Shown here: positions 38,341 through 49,549 of the stretch, piece by piece | How the letters are laid out: the number at the start of each line of letters is the position of its first letter | How positions within the stretch are numbered: position 1 is the first letter of the stretch | Source of the DNA: Paramecium tetraurelia | Taxonomy: Eukaryota > Ciliophora > Oligohymenophorea > Peniculida > Parameciidae | Direction of reading: 5' to 3' | Length of the DNA stretch: 64,000 bases | NCBI RefSeq assembly: GCF_000165425.1 | Contig: NW_001798966.1 | Coordinates: forward strand, 124,001-188,000 | Notes under the pieces: model-generated | What the model saw: the letters and a program-made list of their open reading frames with translations, nothing else | Database searches by the model: none | Told to the model about the DNA's origin: nothing | Position numbers and translations under genes: made by a program

Positions 38341-39136
38341 TAAAATTTTCAATATAAAAAACATTATAAAATTAAGCAAATTGTTAGGCAAAATGCTGTT
38401 TGGCTGACCTTCTTGATCTTAATATTTTTACTATTACTAAGTTGAAATTGGATTTTTTATAATATTTTAGATATTTGGGAAATACAGCCTTAAAATTTGT
38501 TATCTTTTGAATATTAATTACTGATGGAATTAAAAACACAATGAATATTTTATAGAAAATGCTGAAATTGAATTAGATTGGTAAAAGCAAGTCAGATTAA
38601 TATAAATCATGCACGATTAATTAATCTAAATTGATAATATTTTCTAGAATTTCAATTAGATAATCGAATAGAATTTGTATTTTCAATTATTTAATACAAC
38701 TTAAAAATAGTTTGCATTATCTGTTAAACTATGAAGATCATCTCAAGATTTTGGTTAATTCTAGTTCTTGCTAATATACATCTAATTAGGTCATTTTTAA
38801 TTGAAATCAATAATTTTATGATATTATCTTTTTTAGCACAAAATTCACTTAAATTAACTAATCATTTACTTAAGAAATGTGAAAACTAAAATTATCAGTT
38901 ATGATAATTGTATTATTAATATGAACTAAAATTCAGATTAATGCAGGTTGATCAAATAAATTGAGAACCTCTCTCTGATGCGTTAACCTCATTTTATTTT
39001 TACCAAAAAAGAGAACAAAATTTCAATAAATAAAATTGACTTAAACAAACTTTTACTAGAACTCTTTCAAGATGATTGAATTACTTGAAAAATATGTATT
39101 TATAATTTGATTGTAAAACAAATAAATTGATATTAT
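38341..39136 (-). other. AT-rich intergenic region
   Basis: About 0.8 kb between two minus-strand genes, upstream of the tandem CNBD gene. The Rab gene's 3' end adjoins it. A T/C-rich patch at 39145-39180 belongs to the Rab coding end. I see nothing else. Confidence 0.45.
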
Positions 39137-39848
39137 TCAACAACACCCTCCCAACCATTTCCTATTACCCCCTTAATTTAGTAATGTAATTTAGTTTTAA
39201 ACATTATTACCCTTCCAAATTCCACAATTCTAGATGTCTAATATATTATTAAACCTTGTTGAGCAAATCGATTTAGTTGCTTTTTAATTTTTGGATTATC
39301 TCTTTAGTAATAATAAAAAAAGTATCATCAACATGGTATCCTGTTTTTGCACTTGTCTCAATAAACAAAATATTTTATTCCATAGCCAATTACTATCCTT
39401 CCTCTGTTGTCACTTATCTCATAGACTCTAAATCTGTTTTATTGCCAACCAAAATAATAATCGCCGTCTAACTTCCTTGATCCTTAACTTCTTGAATCCA
39501 TAGTTAAGCATTGTTAAAGGACTCTCTCCTAAGAAATTGTAATAAGTCATTTACTTTATTACATCATAAACAACTAAAACTCCAGCAGCTGGTCGATAAA
39601 ATGATATTGGAATACTTTTATATCGTAATGACCACAAATCATCCCAAACTTGTAATTTTATTTAAAGATCATCAACTTTTATAAATTTTGTTCCAAATTC
39701 CTCCCCTAATAAATCTTTTTATTCCTAACCGAATCTTTTCCCTAATAATTAAAGCATAATCGAGGTTTTACCAACCCCTTTTTATATATATAATCCTACC
39801 TGGGTCTCCTACCATGATATATTTAAAAAGATAATCGTAAGTCATCAT
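39137..39848 (-). CDS. Rab-type small GTPase with aberrant G3 motif
   Basis: 212 residues with three introns: 39778-39799 (22 nt), 39529-39554 (26 nt) and 39230-39254 (25 nt). The start TYDYLFKYIMVGDPGVGKTS is a textbook Rab N-terminus with intact P-loop. G4 (VGNKTDLE) and G5 (ETSAKTG) are intact, and the C-terminus ends GGCC, a geranylgeranylation signal. However, where Rabs have WDTAGQE the sequence reads VWDDLWSLRYKSI, so the catalytic Gln and the TAG triplet are gone. The effector/switch neighbourhood is otherwise Rab-like (FYRPAAGVLVVYD). It should bind nucleotide and membranes but hydrolyse GTP poorly; this is inference. Closest in flavour to Rab2/Rab4/Rab14. Confidence 0.9.
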
Positions 39849-40633
39849 CAGAATATATTAAATTATTTACTATTAAAAATAATATAATTTAACATATATT
39901 AATCAAATAGAAATAAAATTTTTATATAATTTTTTTTTGATTAATTTATTAATAATTAGAAACCTTTCGCATTTTTGTTATCATTACATGTTAATATTTT
40001 TCTCAAAAATTCTCTATTGAAAGTAAGATTCTGATAAATTAAAGGGTCTTTACAACACCTTAACTCCAAGATATAACATTCTAACCATTGGATTTCTAAA
40101 TTTATGATACTGTTTGTTGTAATCAATTCACAAAATTCAGTAATAATTAGTCAAATCAAATCATGTTTTATGCTCACATCACCAAAATATATATATGCAT
40201 TTTTTTCAATTAAAAATGTGAGAGACATTTCATTATTTAAGGATATTTCTAATTACTTTTAAGGATGATTATTTATAGATAATGAGTAGGAAATTTCTAG
40301 TCTAATATAACTAATTTTTGTGGACTTAATAAATCTTAAATGGATTATGTAAAACATATGGAGATCTCTATAGTTATTGAACTCTTATTATTGAAAATAT
40401 AATAACTATATTTTCATCAACTCAAAAGAGATTAAAAAAATATTTTAATTTAATACACAAATAATCCATAACTAATTAATAAATTAAGTTAGGAAAGATT
40501 TGCTACTTAATTTAAATGAATGCGTTTAGATAAGAACAGTAATTCTGTTGAGAATATTCAATTCAAATAAATTATTTATAGAATCAATGTTGAAAAACTG
40601 AATAAATCGATTTATTGATTAATTAGAAAATTT
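39849..40633. other. AT-rich divergent intergenic region
   Basis: About 785 bp between the Rab start (minus) and the transporter start (plus). A short open frame from ATG 40519-40521 runs into TGA shortly before the transporter start, in the same frame; it is either a leader frame or chance. No other structure is seen. Confidence 0.45.
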
Positions 40634-42020
40634 ATGAATAATTTATGTTTCGATGATATTCTTTCTAAGAGGATAAAATTCGGAAAGGTCTAGATTTAAA
40701 CATTTTTAATCATCAGCTTATTAGATATCATTGATGGATCTGAATTCATGTTTTTGCAATTAATGAACGCAATAATTTATAAAGAGTGGTCTCTAAGTTT
40801 AGGATAATTGATAGTTTTAACAACAATTTTTAATTTGGGTTAGTTTATTGGGGCTATGTTTTATGGATAATTTTCTGATTAAACAGGGCGTAAATCAATG
40901 ATAATTTCCTCATGTTTACTTTAAGTATAAAATATTAGTATTATTGTTCATAGCAACGTTCCTTACGGCATTTGTCTAGGACTTACCATAGTTACTAATA
41001 TTACGGTTTCTATTTGGATTTTTATTTGGCATAACATCACCTGTATCCTCAATATTAATGGCAGAAGTAACTCCTCTTCATATTCGAGGATAATTTATTG
41101 TCACTTTATAGATGATGTGTATAGTTGGTAGAATGTGGGTATTGTTATTGGCCATCTTGTTTTTGGATTCCATAGCCTCAGGAAATTGGAGAGCTCTTGC
41201 GATTACAAATAGTGTTCAGTCAATTATTTGTCTGATCGGCAGTATTATATACCTACATGAATCACCCCGATTTCTTATATCTCAAGGGAAAATCAAGGAA
41301 GGAGTAGAAGGAATTAACTTCATGGGTAGGATGAATGATAAAGACTATGTGGATTTGTCAGATGAGGAAGTATAATCCCTTTAATAATGGAGAAAGATTA
41401 TATTTGAATAATAATATGAAAAGAAGAGTTTTAAAGACTTGTTTAATTAAGAGAATTTGCCGATAACTTGGAGGGCATACTCATTAAGTATCATAGCCAT
41501 GTTGATGTAATCTGGACTTTATATCATAATACCGTTTTTATTTGATGAAGAGGAAAAAACATTGTTGGATTTATTCTATACTGTATTAATTGAAATTCCT
41601 GCTGTTTTATTAGTAGTCTGTTTGATAGACAGAATTGGCAGATTGCCAATTATACTTATAGGAACAGTAACATCTGCGATTGCAATTTTTATAATTTGGT
41701 ATTGGAAAGCCCGATTTCTATTGTTAGGTTTAGTAACCTTCAAATTTTTTAATCGAATGATTTTTATCTCATTCACTCCACTTGTTTTAGAGTCGTATTC
41801 AACAGTATATAGATCTTTGGGAACAGGAACAACAATTGCCTTTGGTAGCGCAACAGGGTTCATTTCTCCAGCTATAATACTACATTTATATGAAAAAGAT
41901 AATTATAGTCCTTTTCTAGTTTCATTCTTTATTTTAATTATTATGACAATCATTTTTGCAACGTACCCTAGAGATTTAACAAGAAAACCACTTGATATTA
42001 AATTTGAAAAGGAAGATTGA
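40634..42020 (+). CDS. Major facilitator superfamily transporter (SV2/sugar-porter type)
   Basis: 453 residues with one intron, 40914-40938 (25 nt, GTTTAC start). Twelve hydrophobic segments are compatible with the profile. MFS signatures: GQFSDQTGRKSM in loop 2-3 (motif A), PLHIRGQF after TM4, LHESPRFLISQGK after TM6 and its second-half repeat DRIGRLPIIL. The N-terminus FDDILSKRIKFGKVQ resembles SV2-related MFS proteins. Proton- or facilitator-type transport of a small organic solute is inferred from family; the substrate cannot be told. ATG 40634 is chosen because an in-frame TGA lies 18 bases upstream. Confidence 0.88.
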
Positions 42021-42322
42021 ATAAAGTAATATTTCATTTAAATATGTGTTTAATTTGCATTTTCATTTTTCTTATTAGATTATTGATAAACATTGATAGT
42101 TCTTAAATAATCAAATAATAATTTAATTTGACGTAGAAATTGAGTATAAAACAATTTTAATTAAATGTTGATTTTTCTAATTTCCAAAAAAGGATTCAAT
42201 AAATAATAATGGAAAAAGAGTAAACCTAAATCTAAAACCTAGAAAGAGATTAGTTCAATTAAGAATGAGTTTAAGTTGATTGATAACAGCAGACAAATTA
42301 AATAATTGAGTACTTAATAATA

Positions 42323-43967
42323 TCATTAGAAGGAATGACCATTTTAGATAGTTTTGATTATGAATTCCAAAAACTCCTATTCAGATAAGACTGTTTTTTG
42401 CTACAAATTGTTTTTGCGTAGAATATTTGACCAATTCTTATCACTTATTCTATTACCTCCAAAGATTCTTCTCATTTCAATCATTGACAATGCATTATCT
42501 TTATCTACATCCAATTAAGCGAAGACCATTTTCAACTTCTCTACTGTCAATAATTTCTTCTTGTCTTGACAAGCTAATAAGAACTCTGTATTATAGGATT
42601 ATTCAAATACCTGTATAATCTAGATAACCATTCCCATTTGAATCTATTTTCTAAACCAGTTTCTCAATGTCTTTATCCTCCAATTTAGTACTTGTTTAAT
42701 ATTTTTTATATCCTCTATCTATAATCAAATAAGTACCTTCAATTAGTTCTTAGGTGGAAATCTTACCATCTCTATTAGTGTCAAATTCTTAAAATATCTA
42801 GAAGATCTCTCTCTTTTGGTCTTAAGTTAGAGTCATTTATACTATTTACATTATAATGGCTTCCACTAAGACCTCACATTTCTAAAATTTGCGAAGATTG
42901 GTCAATGCAGGATTCATTTTCACTGCTTACTTTTTTTATTTTGCCCTTACAATCCATCTATCCTTTAGAGCATCAGATGCAGAGGGTCTTTGATTTTATG
43001 AAAAGTTTAGTAGTTTTTGTACGAATTCTCTGGCCTCAGGGATTTTATCCCAATCAAATGTATCCTCCAATTTGACAATGCCTCTCATGATTGAATTTTT
43101 AATCGATTATGTCATAATGCCATCAAAAGGCATTGCTCCAGAAAGCAGAAAATGCAACAATACTCCAGCTGACCATATATCAGTTTTGAAACTATAAAAT
43201 CCGTTTATCATCTCGGGAGATTGATAGTGTTGATCTCCAATTGCTAATTGGATGGGATGTTGAATTCTTTTGGCTGCTCCGAATTCCAAAAACGTAATTG
43301 TAAGCTAATCATCGCAAAAAAGGGCGTTATGATCTTAAAATTAATAATTTTCACAATGTAATACTTAGAAAACGATAAATGATATTTTTTGAATGTAAAT
43401 ATACAAAGGTACTTAACACTTACTCTATAATGACGGCAGCCATTTGTTCTGGGTTTCCTCCCTTGTTTATCATCTTGCTTAAGAGATTGCCACCTACGTA
43501 GTCCTCATAAATGATGTAGTAGTACTCAGTTTCATTGAAATATTCCATCATCTTGGCAATATTTGGATGATCCTTGCTTTTACATTAAATTTACTAAGTA
43601 TTGCATGGTGTGTATGTTATTCAAGATCAAAACTGGCTCATCCGATTTTGGATCTGTGGACTTTCTTATAGTTTTAACTAACTTTCGAGAATCAGTTTTT
43701 TTGCAATAGCACCACTGATAAATTCCGTATTCAGTAGTCAGAAATGGGTTGGGATCAATAATATTGTATTCATCCTTAAATAGGTTCTTATTCAGTTGAA
43801 AGCAATCTCCCTGATCAAAAGGCATTTCTGCATAAATAGGGTCTGCTGACATATAGACTCGAATATATACTCTCCAACAATTAATTTTTGGGGATGATTA
43901 CTTTTAATTTAGAGGTAGCTCTTTTCTGCACTTCCTCCTAGTGTTTCCTTGCAAAACAAGAACCCAT
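42323..43967 (-). CDS. CDPK-architecture protein with degenerate kinase domain (pseudokinase)
   Basis: 512 residues, a normal CDPK length, with four introns: 43843-43870, 43573-43594, 43334-43364 and 42586-42610. The N-terminus MGSCFARK is an N-myristoylation and possible palmitoylation signal. The kinase fold is recognisable (YYYIIYEDYVGGNLL; YQSPEMINGFYSFKTDIWSAG), but the catalytic loop reads IIYRFLNHNALF where H-R-D-L-K-P-E-N is expected and the DFG position reads LEFGAAK. The catalytic Asp and the catalytic Lys are therefore missing. Four EF-hand regions follow; clear loops are DTNRDGKISTQE, DSNGNGYLDYTE and DVDKDNALSMIE. It most likely acts as a Ca2+-switched membrane scaffold; that is inference. 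Confidence 0.85.
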
Positions 43968-43990
43968 AAGTTTAAAATAAATTAAAAATT

Positions 43991-46568
43991 ATGTCTTAAT
44001 ATCAACCATAACGAATCAATATATCTCGAACACAGCCTTAATAAGACAGCTTATTGCTAGAAGATGATTATCAACAACTCAAGAGTCCCCAATTTGCCTC
44101 AGAGTAAAAGTAAGCATATTCATCAAATTCACAGCACTCTCCCAAAAAGTACTTACAGAACACCAGATGCCAGAGTCAACCAATTTGATGGGGCATCAAA
44201 TGAAGAAATCTATAAGAAAAAGTAAATAGTACTCTATTCTAGAATAAATGAATTGCAGAGATAAAACGATGATCTCAGATAAAAGTACTTATAGGTCTCC
44301 GGTGAAAATTAAGTTATAATCCAAGAGCAACGAGAGGAAATAGAATAATACTTAAATGAGGTTAATTTATTGAAGGAGCAATTGATGCAAAAGGAAATTG
44401 AGATTTAATAGCTTAATAGTCTAAATCAATCCTTAAAATAAGAGGTTAGCGATTCAGAGGGTAGTATTATAATGTAATAAACAAGAGGGATTTGATAAAT
44501 TGGAACAAGATTATAAAAAAAAACTTAAAATCGGAGATGACTCTCAAAAAATATTCTCAGAGGTCTAGTTATTGAGTGAAGAAAATCAGAAATTGCAAGA
44601 AGCACTTCAAGATAAAGATAGACTATATAATCAATGCAAATAATAACTATAAAGTATTCAGATCGATTTGAATTAATTGTAATAGGATAGTTAGTACAAT
44701 CAAGAATTATTGAATCAAAAAGATAGGGAAATTCATGAACTAAATTAATAGATTGAAAGGAATAAGGAACTCTAAAGAAAATAATAGGATTTTTCAAACA
44801 AAGTAGTATTTTTATCTAATCTATAGCAAGATCTCTTGAATAAGGAAGTTTAAAAGTTGAATCAATAAGTGAAACTATTGTAAAAGGAAAATCAAGATTT
44901 GAAGAATGAAAAACAATTAGTCACTTTAGAACTTCAAGAAAATCGAGCCAATCCTGAATATATGGGCAAAATCAATCTTTTGGGATAGGTATATCAATTC
45001 TATAATATCAGGAAGTCGAAAGACTAAATAATACCTTAGCCTTAAAGAGTAGAGAATTAAATGATTATAAAGCTCAGATTACTAGAATGCAGAAGGAAAT
45101 CTAAAATTTAAGAATGAATGAATTTAAATTACAAGACATGAATATGAATTTGGATAGCTTAATTAATCAATACAATAAGTTGAAAGATGACAATTAAATT
45201 CTCAAATAATAAATTGCATAAAAATAAGTGAAAATCAATTCAGATTTGGATAAGAAAATTTAAATACTTCAACAAGAATGTGAAAAGCTCTCAACCTAAC
45301 TCAATTCTAGTAAGAAAGAGAATGATTATTTAAGAGAACAACTAAATGATTCATCTTAATTGGAAGATACAAATAGGTTATTAAAATAATAAGTAGACAA
45401 GTTTTAAATGTAAACTAAGTAGCTTGAAAGTGAAAGATAGAGTCTATTACAGGAATATTAATTACTATCAAATAGTTATAATAGTTAGAAGTATAATTAT
45501 TCTTAGTTGCTACAAGAATAATAAGAAAATAACAATTCAGTATTGTATAATAATTAAAAAATAGGTTCTCCAATTAAAAAATGAAATCTAAAGGTTACAG
45601 AAAATGAAGCCAGAGACAGTAGAGAAAAGTTATAATAATTGCAATCACTAGGATATAATCATTTAATACTAAAAAGATTTGGAAGCAGCTAATAAATAAA
45701 TCCCTTTATTGAAATAAACAATTTAAAAGTTGAAAAATGAACTAGACATAACAAAAGAGTTCATTCCGCAAAATCCTTAATAATAATCATAATAACCATT
45801 TATTTAATCGGATTAAAAGTTAATAGATAAATTATAAAACTATGAAATAAGGTTTCCTCAATTAGTAGAGGAAATCGAGAGACTTAATTAGATACTGACA
45901 GAGAGGAATGAACAAATCTTGATATACAAAAAGAGCTCCTTTTAAGCTGATTAAGTGTTGGAAAAGGTAAGTGCATATGAAGCAGAAATAGAGAGATTAA
46001 GATAGACAATATTTTTAAAATAATAAACGATAGACTCATTGTAGTAATAGAAAGAGAATCCTGGGGTTTAAGATTTAATTTTTAAGTTGCAGGATGAAAA
46101 CAGAAGGTTAACAAGTTTAGTAGGTGTAAGAAATAACGAAATAGCTGAACTTAAATTTAAAGTATCAGAATATGAGTAGAAACAAAAATTATTGAGTGAA
46201 TCTAATTCTGGAAAATATGAATTGTAGAACATGGTATTAAATTAAGAGATTGATTAATTGAACTAGAAATTGTTGGAGGCAAAGAATGAGATTAGTTTGT
46301 TGAAATTGACAAAGAATGATAAATTCAATGAAGAAAGAGTATAAGAATTTATAAATGCTTTTAGGGGAAAGTGTTAACGTAAGAATTAGAGAAGTAGATG
46401 AGGATAAATAAGGAGAATGAAAAAGAATTATTGAATTTAAGATCAAAATTTGCAGAAGTTGTAGATGCAGAAAGAAAATTGATTGATTGCAAATGTCTCT
46501 TAGTTTTATTGTATAATGAAATAGAACGATTGAATTAAGAAAAAGAAAATGATAATTTTTTATTTTGA
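43991..46568 (+). CDS. Long coiled-coil protein
   Basis: 817 residues with five introns: 44110-44134, 44461-44485, 44989-45011, 45540-45564 and 46339-46364. After a ~60-residue Q/S-rich head (MSQYQPQRINISRTQPQQDS) nearly the whole protein is coiled coil (INELQRQNDDLRQKYLQ; NEKQLVTLELQENRA). No other domain. It ends NDNFLF at TGA 46566-46568, 25 bp before another coiled-coil frame on the same strand (46594-47752). I could not find a canonical short intron to join them. Golgin, rootletin or centriolar roles are typical for such proteins but unproven. It is divergent to the CDPK-like gene with 23 bp between starts. Confidence 0.82.
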
Positions 46569-46593
46569 ATTTATATTAATTTATTTAACAGCT

Positions 46594-47752
46594 ATGGAAA
46601 ACAATAGATTTTATTCAAATCAATCATGTCAGAAAGAATTAGAGTAACAACTAAAGGATTCATTTCTAGAAATTAAACTCTTAAAATAAGAGAACAAATA
46701 TTTGTAATTTCGCTTTTTTTAATTATCATATAGATCATCTACTTTTGAAGATTTTAAATTAAAACAAGAGGAAACTAGAAAATTGCAATCCTTAGTAGTT
46801 GAATTAGAATAAAGAGTGTTAACTTTGGAGGAAGAAAATGCTAAATTGGATGCTGAAATAGGATACCTGTAAAAATTGAAAATATATATTTAATTAGAAG
46901 AGGATTTTCATAAAGCAAAGAAGTTTAGGTAAATTAGAAAGCTAGTTATACATAATTGGAGCAAGAGTTATCTGATTTGTAGGTTTACTTAAGAAAGTAT
47001 ATATAATTATAGGAGTTGTAAGTTATTTAATATATAGTTATAGCCTAATTGAACAAGTGCCTAATATTAATATGTAATTATGTTGGAAGGAAATTAATCA
47101 GATATTTAAAAATCAATTCAATACTAACTAGTAAATTTAGAATTTACAAGATGAGTTAAAACTGATTGAGACTACTTATAAAGAACTTGTTCATTCTAAA
47201 GATAATAATTTGACACCTTTATAAGAGATGGCTAAATGTATTAATACATTATAAAATTCAGAGCAAAGCATAAGAGAATCAAGAGTAGAAATAGAGAGAA
47301 TAAGAAAAGAAGTTCAATTAAAATAGATGGATTTAAAATAATCAGACACAAAATTAAGTGAGTTACAAAATGAGTTTACATACATCAGTAAAATTGAGAC
47401 TAGAAAAAACAATGTTTAAATGGAGGCTGAAAAACAACTAATTGACTTTAGAAGGGGGATCTCGACTACAAAAAATTCTAATCATAATGTTTCATTAATG
47501 AGAGACACTTTCAAAGAAAGAGATACTTATTAAGAAATGATACCTGAGAGATTAAGGGATTAATCGGATGTACTTCCAATCACTTCCTCAATAAAGAGAA
47601 TACAAAGACCCTATATAGAGATCAATGATAGATTTGATGATTATCAAGATGCAGCGAAGACTCCAATTGAAAAAACCATTGATTAAACCAGAAAGAAGTT
47701 AAGTAGACAATTAAGTTAAGCAAGTAGTCTTCGTGATTAAAAATATATTTGA
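46594..47752 (+). CDS. Coiled-coil protein, possibly the 3' part of the preceding gene
   Basis: 357 residues from ATG 46594 with three introns: 46704-46733 (30 nt, stop-free multiple of three), 46869-46897 (29 nt) and 47018-47043 (26 nt). Coiled coil from the start (CQKELEQQLKDSFLEIKLLK; ELEQRVLTLEEENAKLDAEI) to about residue 260. A basic tail with RLRDQSDVLPITSSIKRIQR follows. The continuity of coiled-coil character with 43991-46568 and the 25-bp gap suggest a single ~1175-residue protein if an unusual junction or a sequence error exists. The stop TGA 47750-47752 faces the stop of the next gene across 18 bp. Confidence 0.7.
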
Positions 47753-47770
47753 TCATTATAAACTTTTAAT

Positions 47771-49450
47771 TCATGAAGGAAGTTTTTATAGATATAGCCA
47801 TAAGGACGCAGGATTGAAGGATAAGTTCTATTGTAATTGTTGTTATTGGAGTTGTTATTGCTGCATATACTACTATGATTATTCTTGGGTTGGAAGTCTC
47901 AATTAAACATTGTTGGGTATAGAGAATTGCTCCAATTTGATAGGATTCTAGGGGATTAGGAATAAATGCATACACTTTCTTGTTCAGGCATCGAATTTGA
48001 ACTTTGGTTAGGAAGGGCACCTGAAATATGAATAATTTTTCTTATTCTCTCAGGATTAACCAGTTACTCAGGTTCTTTAAGTTCTTTTTTCTTCTTTTTT
48101 TCTGGGATTTTAGCATTATACTCTTCTTCTAATTATTCTTAATCGATTTGATCATCTTCCCTTTTGTATTTTAATAAGGAATTGTAAGCTCTATGGTATG
48201 CTCCTTGGAGTTCATCCTATGATGTAAGTGAGAACAATTACTAGATTTTCAATTTTTGTGAATCCTTTGGGCACATCATTGATGTCCATGATGACTTGTA
48301 CGCAATCGTTGTTAAGAGGATCAAGGAATTCTTGGATTTTTTTCATATTCTATTGAGATTTTGCTTCGTTGCTCTTACAATCGATGTATAGAATGATGAG
48401 TTTCTACTCTATCTTTTGAATTCCTTGTAATGCATTGCTAGTAGAAAGAACGTGTTGTAGAGTTTGGATTAAATTGTCGGGCTAAGGTAAAATAGATGAT
48501 TCAGTAAATTACCTCTGTAAATTTGATTTTGGCAGAATTTACGTACAACGAGATGCAAGCACTGAACTTGAGAAGCAAGAAGATGGGATGCTTGACCTTG
48601 TGGCGAATGTTGGGAGCCGTGAAATAGTTGATGAGTCCATCTATAGAATTTTTAATGACTTCTGAATTCTGGGGTTTGATGATCAGAAACTATTTCTCCA
48701 AATTGTTGGGCAAGAAGGGGTCGAAATATGATTACAGTTTTTGGATCTATGTATTAGTTATGTCGAATTACCTTCTGTTTCACAATATCTCTGGCGGATT
48801 TGCGGGAGTCCACAAATATTGGAGGGGAGATACGAGAGTCTAAGATCTGAGGGAATTCAAATTTGCTCTGACACAAATATAGAGTGATCACTATGTGGAA
48901 TCGTTAATGCTGATCCTATATTTAAACTTTTTACATCATGGTTATAGGAGGTAGTATTAAACTTAAGGCCCGAGAAGATACACTTCCCGTTCTCCATGTC
49001 CACCTTGAGGTTTCCTTTGGCTCCCACTTCCAGCAGATGATGAGTTTTCATCGGAGTTATGATTGGCTTCACAATTTGCAGTTTACACTTGCTAATAATT
49101 TGATGGTTACATAAATGTTGTTCGGAGGGGCTAGACGCTCATTCGTCAACGGGTCTGTAATCTATTTGGAGTTGTAACATATAAAAAAATACTTCCATTT
49201 CCAGACCGATATCTGGAAGGTTCCAACTCTTATGCCAATTCCAACCCAAATTGTCAGTGTATATGAAAGGCCTGCTCTGGTCGATCTTGATGTTGATTAG
49301 GGGATCTATAGTCCCATTCTCTGATGGAATCTTAAGGGAAATTTATGGACTCAAATTCCAAGAAGTCTGAGTATCCTTTACGATTCTTTTGACGTCGTAA
49401 TTGCACGGAACCCATTCCCAGATGTTCTTATCTTGGTCTTATTTCATCAT
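47771..49450 (-). CDS. Unknown 500-residue protein, beta-rich N-terminal half
   Basis: 500 residues, seven introns: 49162-49192, 49067-49086 (20 nt), 48916-48934 (19 nt), 48747-48771, 48482-48512, 48217-48241 and 47948-47973. The N-terminal ~230 residues are rich in beta-type segments (WEWVPCNYDV; FIYTDNLGWNW; EITDPLTNERLAPPNNIYVT; GKCIFSGLKF; RISPPIFVDSRKSARD). The last pattern reminds me of immunoglobulin-fold DNA-binding domains (p53/Runt/Rel-like) but I cannot name a family. The middle is helical and ends VIMDINDVPKGFTKIENL. A lysine cluster (KIPEKKKKKELK) and a Gln-rich C-terminus (QQYMQQQQLQQQQL) then LSFNPASLWLYL close the protein. A transcription-factor-like layout is inference. Confidence 0.75.
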
Positions 49451-49549
49451 TTATTTTTTATAAAATTTTTACAACAATTATCAAATACTGTCATGCTTAT
49501 ATTGTATTATAATCTATAAAGGACTTTAATATTTATTATAAAGAATAGA

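Noticed and set aside
40519-40633. Upstream start for the MFS transporter at 40519
   Set aside because: It is in the same frame but is cut by TGA 18 bases before the chosen ATG, and no small intron removes that stop in frame.
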